A stretch of 37,111 nt of DNA. Origin: an uncultured Acidimicrobiaceae bacterium. Its GTDB lineage: Bacteria > Actinomycetota > Acidimicrobiia > Acidimicrobiales > Ilumatobacteraceae. Shown here piece after piece: positions 36,222 to 37,111 of the stretch. The translations under genes and the position numbers were made by a program. Within the stretch, counting starts at the first letter, position 1, and every line of letters begins with the position of its first letter. The notes under the pieces are model-generated. The model had not been told where the DNA came from, searched no databases, and was given only the letters and a program-made list of their open reading frames with translations. The stretch lies in contig CAIYTS010000068.1 in assembly GCA_903929185.1 (NCBI GenBank), positions 1-37,111 on the forward strand, written 5' to 3'.

Positions 36222-36949
36222 TGTTTAAACGCCGCTACCACAACACTGATTGCTGACAAAAACATCAACGAAATCACCAACGTATTGAAGCGTGCTTGCG
36301 TAATTCGTCGTCGCACCGTATAGCCGAAAGCGATTGCAATCCCTAATGAAGGCAATGCAACTGCAACTCCAGACAAGTTGTTGCTGTTTACCTTGCCCGC
36401 CGAAGCAAACAAAGCAAGCGCGCCAAGATTGACCACAGCGAACACCGTGTTAATCGTTGCGCGAAATGTTGCCGGATCAAGTCGGCGAGCTTGCATAAGA
36501 AAAACCAACGGTGGTCCGTTTGTTGAAGTGGATGTAGACAAGAAACCACTCACAATGCCCAGCAACCAATCAAATCGATGGGAGTCATCTCGCAAATGAA
36601 ATCCGCGCATCAGGAGTACTGCAGCACTCACGACAACTACTCCCAGCACCAGGCGTAGACCGGTCTCAGACACGAAGACAAATGCCATCAAACCAAACGG
36701 CATTCCTGCATAGGACGCCACAATCAAACGTTTGGCAATGGGAACATCCACATGCTTGCGATCAATCATCGCTTGAGAACTGGTCGAAATAAACCCAATA
36801 ATTGTGGCCACGACCACAGCGTCGCGGGGACTCACCACCAATGTCATGAGAGGCACCGCCAGAAGCGAAAACCCAAAGCCAGACAGAGTCTGGGCAAACG
36901 ACGCAAACGCTATGCATCCGGCAATCCATGCCAACTCTCCCCCACTCAT
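36218..36949 (-). CDS. Sulfite exporter TauE/SafE family permease (243 aa)
   Basis: FAQTLSGFGFSLLAVPLMTLVVSPRDAVVVATIIGF, GFLSTSTSTNGPPLVFLMQARRLDPATFRATI. Confidence 0.88.
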   Translation of the reverse strand: MSGGELAWIAGCIAFASFAQTLSGFGFSLLAVPLMTLVVSPRDAVVVATIIGFISTSSQAMIDRKHVDVPIAKRLIVASYAGMPFGLMAFVFVSETGLRLVLGVVVVSAAVLLMRGFHLRDDSHRFDWLLGIVSGFLSTSTSTNGPPLVFLMQARRLDPATFRATINTVFAVVNLGALALFASAGKVNSNNLSGVAVALPSLGIAIAFGYTVRRRITQARFNTLVISLMFLSAISVVVAAFKH

Positions 36950-37059
36950 CGGAGCAACCCTAGGCTCACTGGCCCCTCAGGACGGGTCTTTGGAGAGTCG
37001 AATGCGCTTCAAGCCCAATCATTCAGCCTTTTGACCTTTACATTTCGTACACTTTGGGA

Positions 37060-37111
37060 GTGACCACATCGACCAAGACCGGGCTGCCCCAGATCAACGG
37101 TGGTCGTTTGC
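37060..37111 (+). CDS. Start of next gene, truncated by window edge
   Basis: GTG opening VTTSTKTGLPQINGGRL, preceded by TACACT at 6 nt; too short to name. Confidence 0.4.
   Translation, partial: MTTSTKTGLPQINGGRL

Noticed and set aside
1-37111. Mobile element, prophage, defence system, tRNA or rRNA
   Set aside because: No transposase, integrase, phage structural, restriction or toxin-antitoxin motifs, and intergenic gaps are too short for undetected RNA genes except 23403-23622, which does not resemble a tRNA.

Overview
This 37.1 kb window is gene-dense, moderate-GC bacterial chromosome with almost no intergenic space. Family content (GuaB1-type IMPDH-related protein, Rv2258c-like methyltransferase, triple PG-binding M23 endopeptidase) suggests a streamlined actinobacterium, possibly Acidimicrobiia; this is inference. 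About 42 protein genes can be supported. They cover central metabolism (nagA, tkt, tal, panB, panC, cmk, guaB1, ctaA), translation-related functions (typA, Sua5/YciO family), RNase D, three histidine phosphatases, hydrolases, a lipoprotein, an M23 endopeptidase, a divergent ProA-like dehydrogenase, and several uncharacterised proteins. I found no CRISPR array, rRNA, tRNA, prophage, transposon, defence island or recognisable biosynthetic cluster. The strongest signals are architectural. (1) At least 16 start codons are preceded by TANNNT at exactly 6 or 7 nt, which implies pervasive leaderless transcription. (2) Three divergent gene pairs have start codons 17-20 bp apart and appear to share one symmetric 7-bp -10 element. 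(3) Six of 11 convergent pairs interlock stop codons in an identical 4-nt overlap. (4) The one long intergenic region (23403-23622) carries a repeated dyad and hairpins upstream of a cell-wall endopeptidase. (5) An intrinsic terminator is written into the 3' end of the opposing typA gene. All gene calls rest on motif recognition by eye; no database search was run.
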